Positions 31,235-41,093 of a stretch of 64,000 nucleotides of DNA are shown piece by piece. Origin of the DNA: Tsukamurella sp. PLM1 (lineage in GTDB: Bacteria; Actinomycetota; Actinomycetes; Mycobacteriales; Mycobacteriaceae); contig NZ_AP025688.1 in assembly GCF_023168325.1 (NCBI RefSeq), positions 1-64,000 of the forward strand, in the 5' to 3' direction. The notes beneath the pieces are model-generated. The model worked only from the letters and a program-made list of their open reading frames with translations, was not told where the DNA came from and made no database searches. A program made the translations under genes and the position numbers. The first letter of the stretch is position 1. Every line of letters starts with the position of its first letter.

Positions 31235-32675
31235 CCGTCGCTCCCGCCCAGGACCGCGCCGGGGATGGGCAGGCCGAAGATCCGCGCGGCGGCGGCGTCG
31301 TGGTCGGCTCAGGGCCGGTGACGTCCGTCGTCGTGGTGGGTGGCTCCGTCGTGGTGGGTGGCTCCGTCGTGGTGGGCGGCGGGGTGGTCGTGGGCCGCGG
31401 CGGCGGCGGGGTGGTCGTCGGCTGGGTGGCCGTCGACGTCTCCGTCACCGTCTTGGTCGGCTGCGTGGGTGGCGGCAGCGGCCGCGCCGATGTGGCCACC
31501 CCGACGGCGGCGGGGCCACCGTGGTCTGGACCGAGCTCGACGGGGGCAGTGGCGACTCCGTGCCGGTGTCGCGGAACAGCAGGTACCCGCCCACGATGCC
31601 CGCGGCCAGCAGCAGCAGGATCACGGACACGCCCAGGATGGTCTTCTGGGCGCGGGTCCAGCCCCTCGGACGGGTGGGCCGACGGTGCCGCGGCCCGCGG
31701 GGTCGGGTTCGAGTTGCGGACCACCGGCTGCGGGCCGGGCCGCGCGGGCGGCGGGACGATCGCGGTCGCGGCCGTCTCGGGCGCCCGGGAGGCGGCTGGC
31801 AGGGCGCCGCCGGTCCAGCCACGCGGCATGGGCGGGCGCTGCCCGGCCTTCACTGCGGCCACGGCGTCGGCGAACTCGCCGCCGTTGGCGTAGCGCTGCC
31901 GCGGGTCCTTGACCAGGGTCAGCGTGATGAGCTCACGCACCGGCGCCGGAAGGTCGGCCGGAAGTGGCTCCGGCTGGTCGCGGATGTGCTTCATCGCGAC
32001 GGTGATGGCACCGTCGCCCGTGAACGGACGCTTGCCGGCGAGGCACTCGTACCCGACCACGCCCAGGGAGTACACGTCGGAGGCCGCGGTCGCGTCCTCG
32101 CCCGAGGCCTGTTCGGGGGAGATGTACTGGGCCGTCCCCATGACCATGCCGGTCTTGGTGACGGGTGCGGCGTCGACGGCCTTGGCGATACCGAAGTCGG
32201 TGATCTTCACCTGTCCGGTGGGGGTGATGAGGATGTTGCCGGGCTTGACGTCGCGGTGCACCAGGCCGGCGGTGTGGGCCACCTGGAGCGCGCGGCCGGT
32301 CTGCTCGAGCAGGTCGAGCGCCTGCGCCTGGCTGAGGTGGCCGAGGCGGCTCAGGACGGCGTTGAGCGGCTCGCCGTTGACGAGCTCCATCACCAGGTAG
32401 GCGAGCGGTGCGCCGCCGGACTGGTCCTCGGTCTCGCCGTAGTCGTACACGCCGGCGATGCCGGGGTGGTTGAGGGCCGCGGTGGTGCGGGCCTCGTTCC
32501 GGAACCGGGCGAGGAACTCCTTGTCGTCCGAGAACTCGGCCTTGAGGACCTTGATGGCGACGCGGCGGTCGAGCCGGGTGTCCATCGCCTCCCACACCTG
32601 ACCCATACCGCCGGTGGCGATGAGCCGGAGGAGTTCGTAGCGGTCGGCGATCACCGATCCGGTCTGCAGACTCAT
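31231..32675 (-). CDS. pknA: Ser/Thr protein kinase PknA (four frame breaks in the C-terminal half)
   Basis: The kinase domain is intact at residues ~10-275: [60 protein letters not shown]. The part after the kinase is broken near 31695, 31665, 31510 and 31265. Adding one G or C at each gives a linker ([15 protein letters not shown]), a membrane helix ([20 protein letters not shown]), a Pro/Thr-rich tail and the end [16 protein letters not shown] at TGA 31231-31233, overlapping pknB ATG. The repaired length is 482 aa, with no extra stop needed. Without repair the frame would run into pknB as an artificial fusion. PknA regulates cell shape and division together with PknB. Confidence 0.9.
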
Positions 32676-34213
32676 CAGTTCCCCTGCCCGTTCACCGCGG
32701 CGTTGATCACCGCACGTCCGATCGGCGCTGCGAGCGACCCACCGGTCGCCGCCTCGCCCTGGTTTCCACCGTTCTCAATGATGACCGCCACTGCTACCTT
32801 CGGATCGTTGGCCGGGCCGTACCCGATGTACCAGGCGTGCGGGGCTTCGCCGCCCTTCTGCGCCTGCGAGTGCTCCGCCGTGCCCGTCTTGGACGCGATG
32901 CTCACGCCGCCCCCGGAGCCCTTGGTGTTGCGCTCCGACGCGAGCATCAGCTCACGCATCTGCGCGGCGACCGCCGGGGAGATCGCCTGGCCGGCCCGCT
33001 TCGGTGCCGTGACGCCGAAGGTCGAGAGGTCGGGCGACTGGTAGCTGTCCACCAGGTACGGCTGCATCCGAATGCCGCCGTTGGCCAGCGTCGCCGCGAT
33101 CACCGCGTTCTGCAGCGGCGTCAGCGCGACGTCCAGCTGGCCGATCGCCGACTGTCCGACCTCCGCGGGGTACTGCATGCTGCCGGTGACGGACTGGGCC
33201 ACGGGCAGCGGGATGGGGTCGGGCGTCGAGTTCACGCCGAAGTTGTTCGCCATCTGCTTGATCGCCTCTCCTCCGTCCTGCATCTTCGTCGTGGCCAGGT
33301 CCACGAACGCGGTGTTGCACGAGTATTGGAACGCCTGCAACAGGCTGACGGTACCGCCAGAACTGCTGGGGCACGTCATGCCCGCGTAGTTCGAGAGCGT
33401 CGTGCCGCCACCCCGGGCAGGGTGATCTGTTTGTCGGCCGTGAGCCGTGTGTCCAGGTCGACGCCCTTTCCCTGGGACAGTGCCGCCGCGGTCGTGATCA
33501 CCTTGAACGTCGATCCCGGGGTAGGTCCAACTGGTAGCGCGGTTGTCCATGGGCTTGTTCGGGTCGTCATTGAGTTCCTCCCACGCTCCGCGCACCGACT
33601 TGAGGTCGTGCGAGGACAACCGGCCCGGGTCGTAACTGGGGGTGGAGACCAACGCGAGGATCTTGCCGGTCTGCGGCTCGATCGCGACGGCGGCGCCGTG
33701 GCACGGCCCGGCGCTGCCGCACGCGGAACTGAGGCGTTCGTACGCGACGCGCTGCAGCGTCGGGTTGATCGTGGTCACGACGTTGCCGCCGCGGGGATCG
33801 CGGCCGGAGAACAGGTCGATCATGCGGCGGCCGAACAGCCGGTCGTCGGATCCGTTGAGGATCGCGTCCTCGGCGTGCTCGATGCCGCCCGAGCTGTACA
33901 CCATCGAGTAGTAGCCGGTGAGGGGTGCGTACGCCGTCGCCATGTCGGTGGGGTAGGTCCGCAGGTACTTGTATCGGTCCTCCGTGGGCACCGACTGCGC
34001 CATCACCTGGCCGCCGGCCAGGATGGAGCCGCGCTGGCGCGCGTACTCGTCGAGGAGCACGCGCTCGTTGCGGGTGTCGGTGCGCAGATCGCCGTGGCGG
34101 TTCGCGGTGGCGGTGCCGGCCATCTGGAACACCTGGACATAGGTCGACCAGCCCAGGAGGACGACCACCAGGGCGACGACGACGAGTGAGATGCGGCGGA
34201 TCGGCCCGTTCAT
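32675..34213 (-). CDS. pbpA: Penicillin-binding protein A, class B transpeptidase (two frame breaks)
   Basis: Septal/elongation D,D-transpeptidase. An N-terminal membrane anchor ([20 protein letters not shown]) is followed by a dimerisation domain and the transpeptidase domain: PGSTFK (Ser nucleophile, SxxK) near 33515, the SCN motif in [13 protein letters not shown], and KTGTAEH. Two breaks flank the active site. Near 33530 two C seem lost (TYP/PGSTFK) and near 33405 one G is lost ([13 protein letters not shown]). After repair the protein has 513 aa. ATG 34213 overlaps the rodA stop and the pbpA stop overlaps pknA ATG, both as ATGA. An essential-type gene; sequence error is likely. Confidence 0.92.
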   Translation of the reverse strand: MNGPIRRISLVVVALVVVLLGWSTYVQVFQMAGTATANRHGDLRTDTRNERVLLDEYARQRGSILAGGQVMAQSVPTEDRYKYLRTYPTDMATAYAPLTGYYSMVYSSGGIEHAEDAILNGSDDRLFGRRMIDLFSGRDPRGGNVVTTINPTLQRVAYERLSSACGSAGPCHGAAVAIEPQTGKILALVSTPSYDPGRLSSHDLKSVRGAWEELNDDPNKPMDNRATSWTYPGIDVQGDHDRGGTVPGKGRRPGHTAHGRQTDHPARGGGTTLSNYAGMTCPSSSGGTVSLLQAFQYSCNTAFVDLATTKMQDGGEAIKQMANNFGVNSTPDPIPLPVAQSVTGSMQYPAEVGQSAIGQLDVALTPLQNAVIAATLANGGIRMQPYLVDSYQSPDLSTFGVTAPKRAGQAISPAVAAQMRELMLASERNTKGSGGGVSIASKTGTAEHSQAQKGGEAPHAWYIGYGPANDPKVAVAVIIENGGNQGEAATGGSLAAPIGRAVINAAVNGQGN

Positions 34214-35630
34214 ACGCGCTTCACGATCTCGGTCGGCCGGTCGGGGACCGGGGCGCCGGGCTTGCGGGCCACCTTGGGCTCGCGCGCGGCGTTGGAGATG
34301 CGCAGCAGGATCCCGATGAGCGCGTAGTTGGTGAGCAGCGACGAGCCGCCGTAACTCATGAACGGCGTCGTGAGGCCCGTCAACGGGATGAGCTTGGTGA
34401 CGCCGCCGACCACGACGAACAGCTGGATCGCCATCGTCGCCACGAGGCCCGCGGCCAGCAGCTTGCCGAAGCTGTCGCGCACCGTCAGGCTCGCGCGGAA
34501 GCCGCGGAAGATCAGAATCAGGAACAGCATGAGCACTGCGGCCAGGCCGATCAGCCCCAGTTCCTCGCCGATCGCGGCGATGATGAAGTCGGTCGAGGCG
34601 AACGGGACCATCGTGGGTCGGCCCGAACCGAGGCCGGTACCCGCGAGGCCGCCGGTGGCCAGCGAGAACAACGACTGCGCGGGCTGGTTGCCCTTGCCGT
34701 AGAAGTCGTCGAACGGGTCCTGCCACACGGCGACGCGGACCTGCAGGTGCGGGAACAGCTCGTACGCGATCAACGCGCCGACCACCGCGAGCGACAGGCC
34801 CACCACGATCCAGCCGACCCGCTCGGTGGCGATGTACACCATCGCCAACACCGTGAAGAAGATCAGGAGTGGCGTGCCCAGGTCGTTCGCGTAGCCGAGG
34901 ACCGCGAGAGCGAGCACCCACACCAGCAGCAGCGGCGCCAGGTCGCGGGCGCGGGGAGGTCCACGCCCAGTACCCGCTTGCCCGCGGACGTGAACAGGTC
35001 ACGCTTGGACACGAGGAACGCCGCGGTGAACACGATGAGCAGGATCTTGCTGACCTCGCTCGGCTGGATGTTGAACAGCGGAGTCTTGATCCAGTTCTTG
35101 GAGCCGTTGATCTCCGACATGCTCGACGGCAGCAGCGCCGGCAGCGCGAGGAAGACCAGGCCCGCGAGGCCGATCGTGTACGCGTACTTCGACAGCGTGC
35201 GGTGATCGCGCAGGACGGCGAGGACGCCGATCAGAACGGCGACGCCGATCAGGGTCCACAGGACCTGCTGGTTCGCCTCCTGGGTCTCGACGATGCGGCC
35301 GTTCTCGCCCTTCTGGTTGCCCAGGTCGAGGCGGTGGATCAGCACCAGGCCGAGGCCGTTGAGCAGCGCGACCACGGGCAGGATCAGCGGGTCCGCGTGC
35401 GGCGCGAACCGTCGCACCGCGACGTGCGCGGCGCCGTAGAGCACGACGAACGCGATCACGTACTTGGCCAGGTCGATGGTGAGGCGCTGCTCCTGGGCCC
35501 ATTCGACGATCGACAGCGACGCGCCGACGACCACCGTCGCCGCGATCAGCAGCGTCAGCTCGTAGGTGCGGGATCGCCGGTTCGGGTCGAGGGCGATGCC
35601 CGATCCGGGAGTGCTGGTCGCGGACGTCAC
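34210..35630 (-). CDS. rodA: SEDS-family peptidoglycan glycosyltransferase RodA/FtsW (one frame break)
   Basis: SEDS protein with about 10-12 membrane segments that polymerises lipid II, partner of PbpA. Motifs: [53 protein letters not shown] and [20 protein letters not shown]. The frame breaks near 34950 ([14 protein letters not shown]); one C in a CCCC run restores 473 aa. GTG 35630 ([11 protein letters not shown]) overlaps the pstP stop in GTGA and is preferred to the upstream ATG at 35648. It sits between pstP and pbpA as in mycobacteria. Confidence 0.92.
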
Positions 35631-37093
35631 GACGTCCCTCCGCGGCACGGCTGCTGCGGCGTCGATGACTGCGTCACGACCTTGGTGACCGGCGCCGGTG
35701 GGGCCACGGTCTCGCCCGCCGGGGCGCGGGCATCGGGGTCGGCGACGGTGCCGGCGTCGCGGGCGGCACCGGGGCGCCGGACGGGGCGATCCCGGTCGGG
35801 GCCGGCTCGACGACGGTGGTGATCGCGCAGCGCTCGATCAGATTGTCCGGCCCCGTCAGGGCCCGGGCCTGGTCGCGGGCGGCGTCGAGCGAGCTCGCGT
35901 ACGGCAGGCCGGTCAGGTTCGAGCGACCGCGCGGCGTCAGATCCTTGACGGTGAGCGGCGCGCACCCTGGGCGGCGCGAGCCCCGTCCGCGGGAGCGTCC
36001 GCGATGCAGACGACCTCCTGCTGGGAGTTGAGCTTGCGTCCGAACACGGTCTGCTTGACGCCGTGCGAGATCACGATGGTGCCGTCGTCCTTGGCGCCCA
36101 CGAAGTAGTTCGCGTTGACGATCGAGCGGGTGGCGACGATTCCGATGGCGGCACCGATCACCAGCACCAGCAGGACCGCGAGGGCGATCCACTTCCCGCG
36201 GGGTTTGCGCCGTGGCTCGTCGTCGTCGACCTCGGTCGCGACGACGCGGCGGGCGCCTTGCGCGGCGGCCGGAGTGCGGCGGCCCGGCCGGCGGCGGTGT
36301 TCGCGGGTGGGACGTAGTCCTCGTCGTCCTCGTTGGCGGCGCCGCCGACGATGGGCCGGCTCTGGCCGAAGCTGGTGTCCTCGACGCGGGCGACGACGAC
36401 CGTCACGTTGTCCGGGCCGCCGGAGCGCAGGGCGAGCTCGATGAGACGGTCCGCGGCAGCGTCCACGTCCTCGGTCGCCAGCGCCAGGGTCTCGCCGATC
36501 GTCTCGTCGCTGACCACGTCGGACAGACCGTCGGAGCACAGCATGTACACGTCGCCGGACTTGGCCTCGCGCAGCGTGAGCGTGGGCTCGACCTCGTGGC
36601 CCGTGAGCGCCTTCATGATGAGCGAGCGCTGCGGGTGCGTGTGGGCCTGCTCGGCGGTGATGCGGCCCTCGTCAACGAGGGTCTGAACGAACGTGTCGTC
36701 CTTGGTGATGCGCGTGAGCTGACCGTCGCGCCGCAGGTAGCCGCGGGAGTCGCCGACGTGGATCAGGCCCAGCTTCGAGCCCGCGAACAGGATCGCCGTG
36801 AGCGTGGTGCCCATGCCGTCGAGCTCGGGGTCCTCGGCCACCTGTTCGGCGATGGTCTCGTTGCCCGCGACCATCGCCTCCTCGAGGGTGCCCAGCAGGT
36901 CGCCGCCCGGTTCGTCGTCGTCGAGGGGCGCGAGCGCGTTGATCATCAGCTGCGAGGCGACCTCGCCGGCCGCGTGACCGCCCATGCCGTCGGCCAGGGC
37001 CAACAGGCGCGCGCCCGCGTACACGGAGTCCTCGTTGTTGCTGCGCACGAGGCCCCGGTCGGAGCGGGCTGCGTATCGAAGGACCAGGCTCAC
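35627..37093 (-). CDS. pstP: PP2C-type Ser/Thr phosphatase PstP (three frame breaks)
   Basis: Reverses PknA/PknB phosphorylation. PP2C motifs: RSNNEDSVY, LALADGMGGHAAGEVASQ, IHVGDSRGYLRRDGQL, MLCSDGLSDVVSDE and GGPDNVTVVVARV, with metal-binding Asp residues present. After ~270 residues the frame breaks near 36245, 35965 and 35728. Each is restored by one G or C, yielding a membrane helix (WIALAVLLVLVIGAAIGIVA), an extracellular region with Cys residues (VVCIADAP, QGCAPLTVKDL) and a Pro-rich end [14 protein letters not shown]. The repaired length is 489 aa. GTG 37093 overlaps the fhaB stop; the stop overlaps rodA GTG. Confidence 0.92.
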
Positions 37094-37554
37094 GGGCGCA
37101 ACTCGATCACTGTCTTGCCCACGCGCACCGGGGTGCCCAGCGGGACGCGGGTCGGAGTGGTGACCTTGTTCCGGGCCAGATACGTGCCGTTCGTCGAGCC
37201 GAGATCCTCGACGTACCAATCGTCACCGTCGCGGGCCAGGCGCGCGTGCCTGGTCGACGCGTAGTCGTCGTTGAGGACCAGCGTCGAGTCGTCGGCCCGG
37301 CCGATGAGGACGGGTTGCTGGCCGAGGGTGATGCGAGTGTTCGCGAGGGGGCCGTGGGTGACGACGAGGTACTTCGCGACCTTGCTGGTGCGGGAGAAGA
37401 GCGCTCGACGGGGCGCCTTCGCCTCCTTCTGCCGCGGGCGCAGGCCCGACGCCAGCCGGGCGTCGGAGCGCAACGCACTGATCACGAGCCAGATGCACAG
37501 CCAGAGCAGCAGGAGGAAGCCCGCCCGGGTCAACTGCAGTACCAGTCCCTGCAC
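37090..37554 (-). CDS. fhaB: FHA-domain protein FhaB (FipA type)
   Basis: 154 aa. An N-terminal membrane helix (LTRAGFLLLLWLCIWLVISA) precedes a basic linker and a C-terminal FHA domain: VLIGRADDSTLVLNDDYAS, TRHARLARDGDDWYVEDLGS, TNGTYLARN. The phosphothreonine-binding residues Arg, Ser/Thr-x-x-His and Asn are present. It binds phosphorylated partners in the cell-division and wall-synthesis network. GTG 37554. The stop overlaps pstP GTG. fhaA is about 95 bp upstream in the same direction. The frame is intact. Confidence 0.92.
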   Translation of the reverse strand: MQGLVLQLTRAGFLLLLWLCIWLVISALRSDARLASGLRPRQKEAKAPRRALFSRTSKVAKYLVVTHGPLANTRITLGQQPVLIGRADDSTLVLNDDYASTRHARLARDGDDWYVEDLGSTNGTYLARNKVTTPTRVPLGTPVRVGKTVIELRP

Positions 37555-37648
37555 GGTGCCTCCCTCCTGGTCTGTCGACGCACACTCGGTCGGCGCCCGT
37601 CACCGGGCGCGTGTTGCGGGTCTGCTTTTCGCCAGCCCGAAGTGAAAT

Positions 37649-38878
37649 CTACTGGAAGCGCACCACGATATCGGAGTGACCGACCCGGATGCGGTCACCG
37701 TCGGCCAGCTCCCAGTTGGAGACGGGCACGTCGTTGACCGAGGTGCCGTTGGTGGAACCCAGGTCGTTGAGGACGGCGGCGTAGCCGTCCCAGCGGATCT
37801 CGACGTGGCGGCGCGAGACGCCCGTGTCGGGGAGACGGAACTGCGCGTCCTGCCCGCGGCCGATCACGTTGGCGCCTTCGCGGAGCGCGAAGGTGCGGTT
37901 CGAGCCGTCCTCGAGGTACAGCGTGACGCCCTGCGGGGTCTGGTAGCCGCCGCCCTGGGGCTGCTGGTATCCCTGGTCGTAGCCGGGCTGCTGCTGGTAG
38001 CCGCCCTGGTCGTAGCCGCCCTGGGGAGCCGGCTGCTGGTATCCCTGGTCGTAGCCGGGCTGCTGGTAGCCCTGGTCGTACCCCGGCTGCTGCTGGTAGC
38101 CCTGGTCGTACGCGGGCTGCTGGTAGCCCTGCTGCTGCCCGTAGTTCGGGTCGTAGGCGGGCTGCTGGTAGCCCTGGTCGTAGCCGGGCTGCTGCTGGTA
38201 CTGGTCGTAGCCCGGCTGCTGGTAGTTCTGCTGGCCGTAGTTCTGGTCGTACCCGGCTTGCTGGTAGCCGCCCTGGTCGTACGCCGGTTGCTGGTAGCCC
38301 TGGTCGTAGCCGGGCTGCTGGTAGCCCTGCTGCTGACCGTAGTTCTGGTCGTAGCCCTGCTGCTGGTCGTACCCCGGCTGCTGCTGGTAGCCGCCCTGGT
38401 CGTACTGGCCGCCGTGCCGTCCCTGGTCGTATCCGGGATTGTTGCTCATGGAATCGGCTCCTGATTCTGCAGGTGGTCGCTGAGGTACAAGGTTCTGAGG
38501 AACTGCGTCCGGGTCCACGGTGCCGCGGGCCCGGAACTGGCCGGTGTGCAGACCAGGTGACTGCTCGAAGTGAACGACCACGTCACCATAAGTCTGCCAG
38601 CCGTTGTCATGGATGTATTCGTCGAGGTGCTTCGAGAACGCACGGATCGCGAGCTCGCGATCCGCCTCGAAGGTCTCTTGATCGGTGGGGGACACGGCGA
38701 TCACGTACTTGTTGGGCACGAGATAGGCCCCGTCACCGAGGGTTTGCAGTTGGTCCTCGGCTTCCCGTTGAAGCGCGGCCTCCACTTCCTGGGGAACAAC
38801 CTTGCCGCCGAAGACGCGGGCGAAGCCGTCACCGACGGCCCCCTCGAGCTTGCGCTCGAATCGTTGCAGGATCCCCAT
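37649..38878 (-). CDS. fhaA: FHA-domain protein FhaA with long Tyr/Gln repeat region
   Basis: 409 aa in three parts. Residues 1-~125: DUF3662 domain (LQRFERKLEGAVGDGFARVF, WQTYGDVVVHFE). Residues ~145-310: a low-complexity tract of Y, Q, G, D and P built from repeats such as GYDQGYQQP and NYGQQQGYQQP, with ~20 YDQ/YQQ units. Residues ~320-409: an FHA domain (LREGANVIGRGQDAQFRLPD, GVSRRHVEIRWDGYA, LGSTNGTSVNDVPV). ATG 38878 has AGGAGGAAG 8 bases upstream, so the open frame to 38998 is not used. FhaA binds the phosphorylated pseudokinase MviN in mycobacteria. The repeat tract resembles prion-like, phase-separating sequences. Head of the operon. Confidence 0.93.
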   Translation of the reverse strand: MGILQRFERKLEGAVGDGFARVFGGKVVPQEVEAALQREAEDQLQTLGDGAYLVPNKYVIAVSPTDQETFEADRELAIRAFSKHLDEYIHDNGWQTYGDVVVHFEQSPGLHTGQFRARGTVDPDAVPQNLVPQRPPAESGADSMSNNPGYDQGRHGGQYDQGGYQQQPGYDQQQGYDQNYGQQQGYQQPGYDQGYQQPAYDQGGYQQAGYDQNYGQQNYQQPGYDQYQQQPGYDQGYQQPAYDPNYGQQQGYQQPAYDQGYQQQPGYDQGYQQPGYDQGYQQPAPQGGYDQGGYQQQPGYDQGYQQPQGGGYQTPQGVTLYLEDGSNRTFALREGANVIGRGQDAQFRLPDTGVSRRHVEIRWDGYAAVLNDLGSTNGTSVNDVPVSNWELADGDRIRVGHSDIVVRFQ

Positions 38879-39087
38879 AACGACTTCCTCCTTCCTCAGC
38901 GTGTCGTAGTGCATGTACTGACCAATGATGATAGCCGCGATCGCGACACGGCGAACCCAGCGTAACCCCATTCGTCCCAACTGTCCCTTTGGTAGCACGC
39001 CCGACGGTGCCGGGGCAAGGGTCGAGCGCAGGTGACGGCCCGATTTCGCACCGTGCGTCGTCTCGTGTTAATCTTCTCCGGTCGCTC

Positions 39088-39169
39088 GGGCGAGTGGCGG
39101 AATGGCAGACGCGCTGGCTTCAGGTGCCAGTGTCCTTCGGGACGTGGGGGTTCAAGTCCCCTTCGCCCA
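39088..39169 (+). tRNA. tRNA-Leu (anticodon CAG)
   Basis: 82 nt class II tRNA. The acceptor GGGCGAG pairs with TTCGCCC, the anticodon stem is CTGGC/GCCAG with loop TTCAGGT (anticodon CAG), the variable arm is TGTCCTTCGGGACG, and the T-arm is GGGGGTTCAAGTCCCC. CCA is encoded at 39170-39172. Confidence 0.97.
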
Positions 39170-39199
39170 CCACCACGAGCAGTTCCATGAACTGCGGCA

Positions 39200-39240
39200 C
39201 CCGAAGTCACGAACTCAGAAGAGCTTGTGACCTCGGGTTT
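39200..39240 (+). terminator. Terminator after tRNA-Leu
   Basis: CCCGAAGTCAC and GTGACCTCGGG form an 11-bp stem with one mismatch, followed by TTTCGTCGTTT. It lies 28 bp after the encoded CCA. Confidence 0.75.
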
Positions 39241-39429
39241 CGTCGTTTCTGGGGCGGATTTGAGGTTCCGTGTTCCGGAAGTCGCAGGCGACGCGATTGA
39301 CCTGGGCGAGCAACGCACTCCTGATGATCGTTCCAGCGGTCGTCCTGATCGGCCTCGTGACCGACCGCGGGCTCTCGACATCTCATTGCAGGGGACGAGA
39401 CTTGCGGGTCGGATCGAGTCGGCGCGGGG
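39241..39429. other. Non-coding stretch between tRNA-Leu terminator and the metallo-hydrolase
   Basis: About 190 bases in which I see no supported gene. A short + frame gives a hydrophobic patch (LLMIVPAVVLIGLVTDRG), but there is no start context and no recognisable family. It may be a decayed remnant. Confidence 0.35.
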
Positions 39430-40217
39430 TCAGGCCGACCGCTGCGCCCGCGCCAGCAGGCCCGGGTCATGGGCGCAGACGATGAGCAGGTCCGGGTCGT
39501 TCTGCGCCTGCAGGGCGCGGATGCGCTCCTGATTCCGCTTGACCCGGGTGTAGTCGGTGGCCACCATGCGCTCGAATGCGCGGGTGGCCAGGGGCACCGC
39601 CGCGTCGCCCTCGACGGCGCTGCGGTGGTAGAAGGCGTCCCCGCAGTGCAGGATCCACCGCTCGCCGGCGTCCACGGCCACGGCGGTGTGGCCGAGCGTG
39701 TGTCCGGGGAGCGGGACGAGCACGAGCCCGTCGGAGATGCCGGGCAGGGGGGCGACACCGTCGAACCCCGCCAGGTGTCGGTCCCGCGGGCGTGCCCGAC
39801 GACGCTCCGCGGGTCGGCGGGGAGCTGCGGCCGGTTGTAGCGCATCCGCGACGCGATACTGCGCGAGTACGCGGTCTCCGCCTCGATCGCGGTGGTGTGC
39901 AGGGTCGCGTGGGGGAAGTCGCTCACGCCGCCGACGTGGTCGAGGTCGAGGTGCGTGGCGATGACGTGCCGGACGTCCGTGATGTCGTACCCGAGGGCGG
40001 TGACCTGCGCGGCGGCGGTCTCGGCCGGGTCGAAGCGGGGACGGATCATGTGGCGGATCGGGCCGACCCGCTCCGCCGGACGCGCGATGTCCTCCCTGCC
40101 GAACCCTGAATCGACGAGCACGAGCCCGCTCTCGGTCTCGATGAGGAGGACGTGGCACACGCTCTTCTCCGAGAGGAACGGCTCGATCGTGCCGCAGTTC
40201 AGGTGGTGGACCTTCAT
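39430..40217 (-). CDS. Metallo-beta-lactamase-fold hydrolase, lactonase-like (one frame break)
   Basis: About 262 aa after repair. The MBL core is ATHLDLDHVGGVSDFPHATL, where the second His of HxHxDH is replaced by Asp (HxDxDH), then PLPGHTLGHTAVAV and HCGDAFYHRSA. The start is MKVHHLNCGTIEPF. The variant metal motif occurs in quorum-lactonase-like relatives, so lactone or ester hydrolysis is plausible. The frame breaks near 39790; one G restores it. ATG 40217 has GAGGAGG upstream. It is a paralogue of the gene at 41090-41868. It follows a TGAAC-N3-GTTCA operator and a monooxygenase stump, and is probably the last gene of the leftward catabolic operon or its own transcript. Confidence 0.8.
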
Positions 40218-40242
40218 CGCCGGGTGCCTCCTCGGGCAGATA

Positions 40243-40255
40243 TGAACAATGTTCA
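40243..40255. promoter_or_regulatory. Palindromic operator TGAACAATGTTCA
   Basis: Perfect 5-bp arms TGAAC/GTTCA around three bases. Two more copies with TGAACAAGGTTCA lie at 44324-44353 upstream of the SDR gene. It lies just upstream of the 39430-40217 gene and overlaps the stop of the monooxygenase stump. A TetR-type binding site is the likely reading. Confidence 0.65.
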
Positions 40256-40372
40256 GTATTGGTTCGCCGCCAGGACAGTGACGTCGGAGAAGCCGCGGTC
40301 CACGAGGACCTTCGCGGTGGTGATCCCCGCGACGCCGGTGCCGACCACGATCACCCGCGGTTCGCGCCTCAT
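40253..40372 (-). pseudogene. N-terminal stump of a flavin monooxygenase
   Basis: 39 codons reading MRREPRVIVVGTGVAGIT then TAKVLVDRGFSDVTVLAANQ and stop. It contains the FAD Rossmann motif GTGVAGITTA and aligns with the first 40 residues of the full BVMO at 48117-49583 (MSEPRVVVIGAGVAGISTAH). The rest of the enzyme is absent. Its ATG overlaps the stop of the dienelactone-hydrolase gene (ATGA), so it was once the next gene of that operon. The deletion joined it to the operator region of the metallo-hydrolase. Confidence 0.7.
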
Positions 40373-41093
40373 GATCGCGCCGCCTCGGCGAAGCGCGCCT
40401 CGAAGAACGCGAACACCCGCGACCACGCGTCGGCGGAGGCATCCGCGTCGTAGGCGAGCCCGGTCACCCGGAGGACGGCGTCGGGGGCGATCTCGATCCG
40501 GTTGGCGAAGCTGTGGCCCACGCCGGGGTAGGTCTTCAGGTCCGAGGGGATTCCGTGCCGGTCGAGGACGCGCCGCAGGCGCCGTTCGCCGAACGGGATG
40601 AACGGATCCCGTGCGCCGAAGGACCCCACCACCGGGCAGGTTTCCGCGGTGACGGCGCGGTAGGTGGTGAGGCTGCCGTAGAACGGGGCCGCCGCGACGT
40701 ACCGGGCATCACCCTCGAGGAGGGCGAAACCGCCGCCCATGCAGAAGCCGGTGATCGCGACCTCGCCGGTCGACCGGGCATCGGATGCCAGCACTCCGCG
40801 AGCCCGTTCCAGCACGGCGAACGCGGGCCCCGTGCCGGTCGCGAGCGAACGCATCGTGGAGACGATGCAGCCCAGTCGATTCCGTCCCGCGGTGAACATC
40901 AGCGGTGCCATCGCGAGGTATCCCGCTTCGGCGACGATGCGCAGGTTCCGTTCGATATCCGGTTCCGCGCCGGTGATGTCGTGGACGAGCAGCACGGAGG
41001 GCGCGGCCCCGTCGGCGCCCACGGGCGCGCAACGAGCGCCTCAAAGGGGGCGGGCTCCGAATCGATCGTGATGCGTTCGATGGTGACAGTCAC
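40369..41093 (-). CDS. Dienelactone-hydrolase-family protein (one frame break)
   Basis: 241 aa after repair. DLH fold with the Cys nucleophile in TGFCMGGGFALL, Asp in FGARDPFIPFGE and His in GVGHSFANRIE. It begins VTVTIERITIDSEPAPF. DLH enzymes open lactones or enol esters. The frame breaks near 41030 (ALVARP/VGADGAAPSVLLVH); one C restores it. GTG 41093 overlaps the upstream metallo-hydrolase stop (GTGA), and its own stop overlaps the monooxygenase stump. It is the fourth gene of the SDR-ligase-MBL-DLH operon. The substrate is not determinable. Confidence 0.85.

Noticed and set aside
29076..32675. Apparent 1199-residue kinase fusion running from pknA through pknB
   Set aside because: Only the PknA kinase part is real; the rest is out-of-frame reading of the pknA tail and pknB caused by missing bases.
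31231..37093. Programmed frameshifting in pknA, pbpA and pstP
   Set aside because: Breaks occur at many unrelated sites without slippery heptamers or stimulatory structures, and the same pattern affects unrelated genes.
39241..39429. Remnant of an insertion sequence near tRNA-Leu
   Set aside because: No transposase motif or terminal repeats; only a short hydrophobic frame without support.
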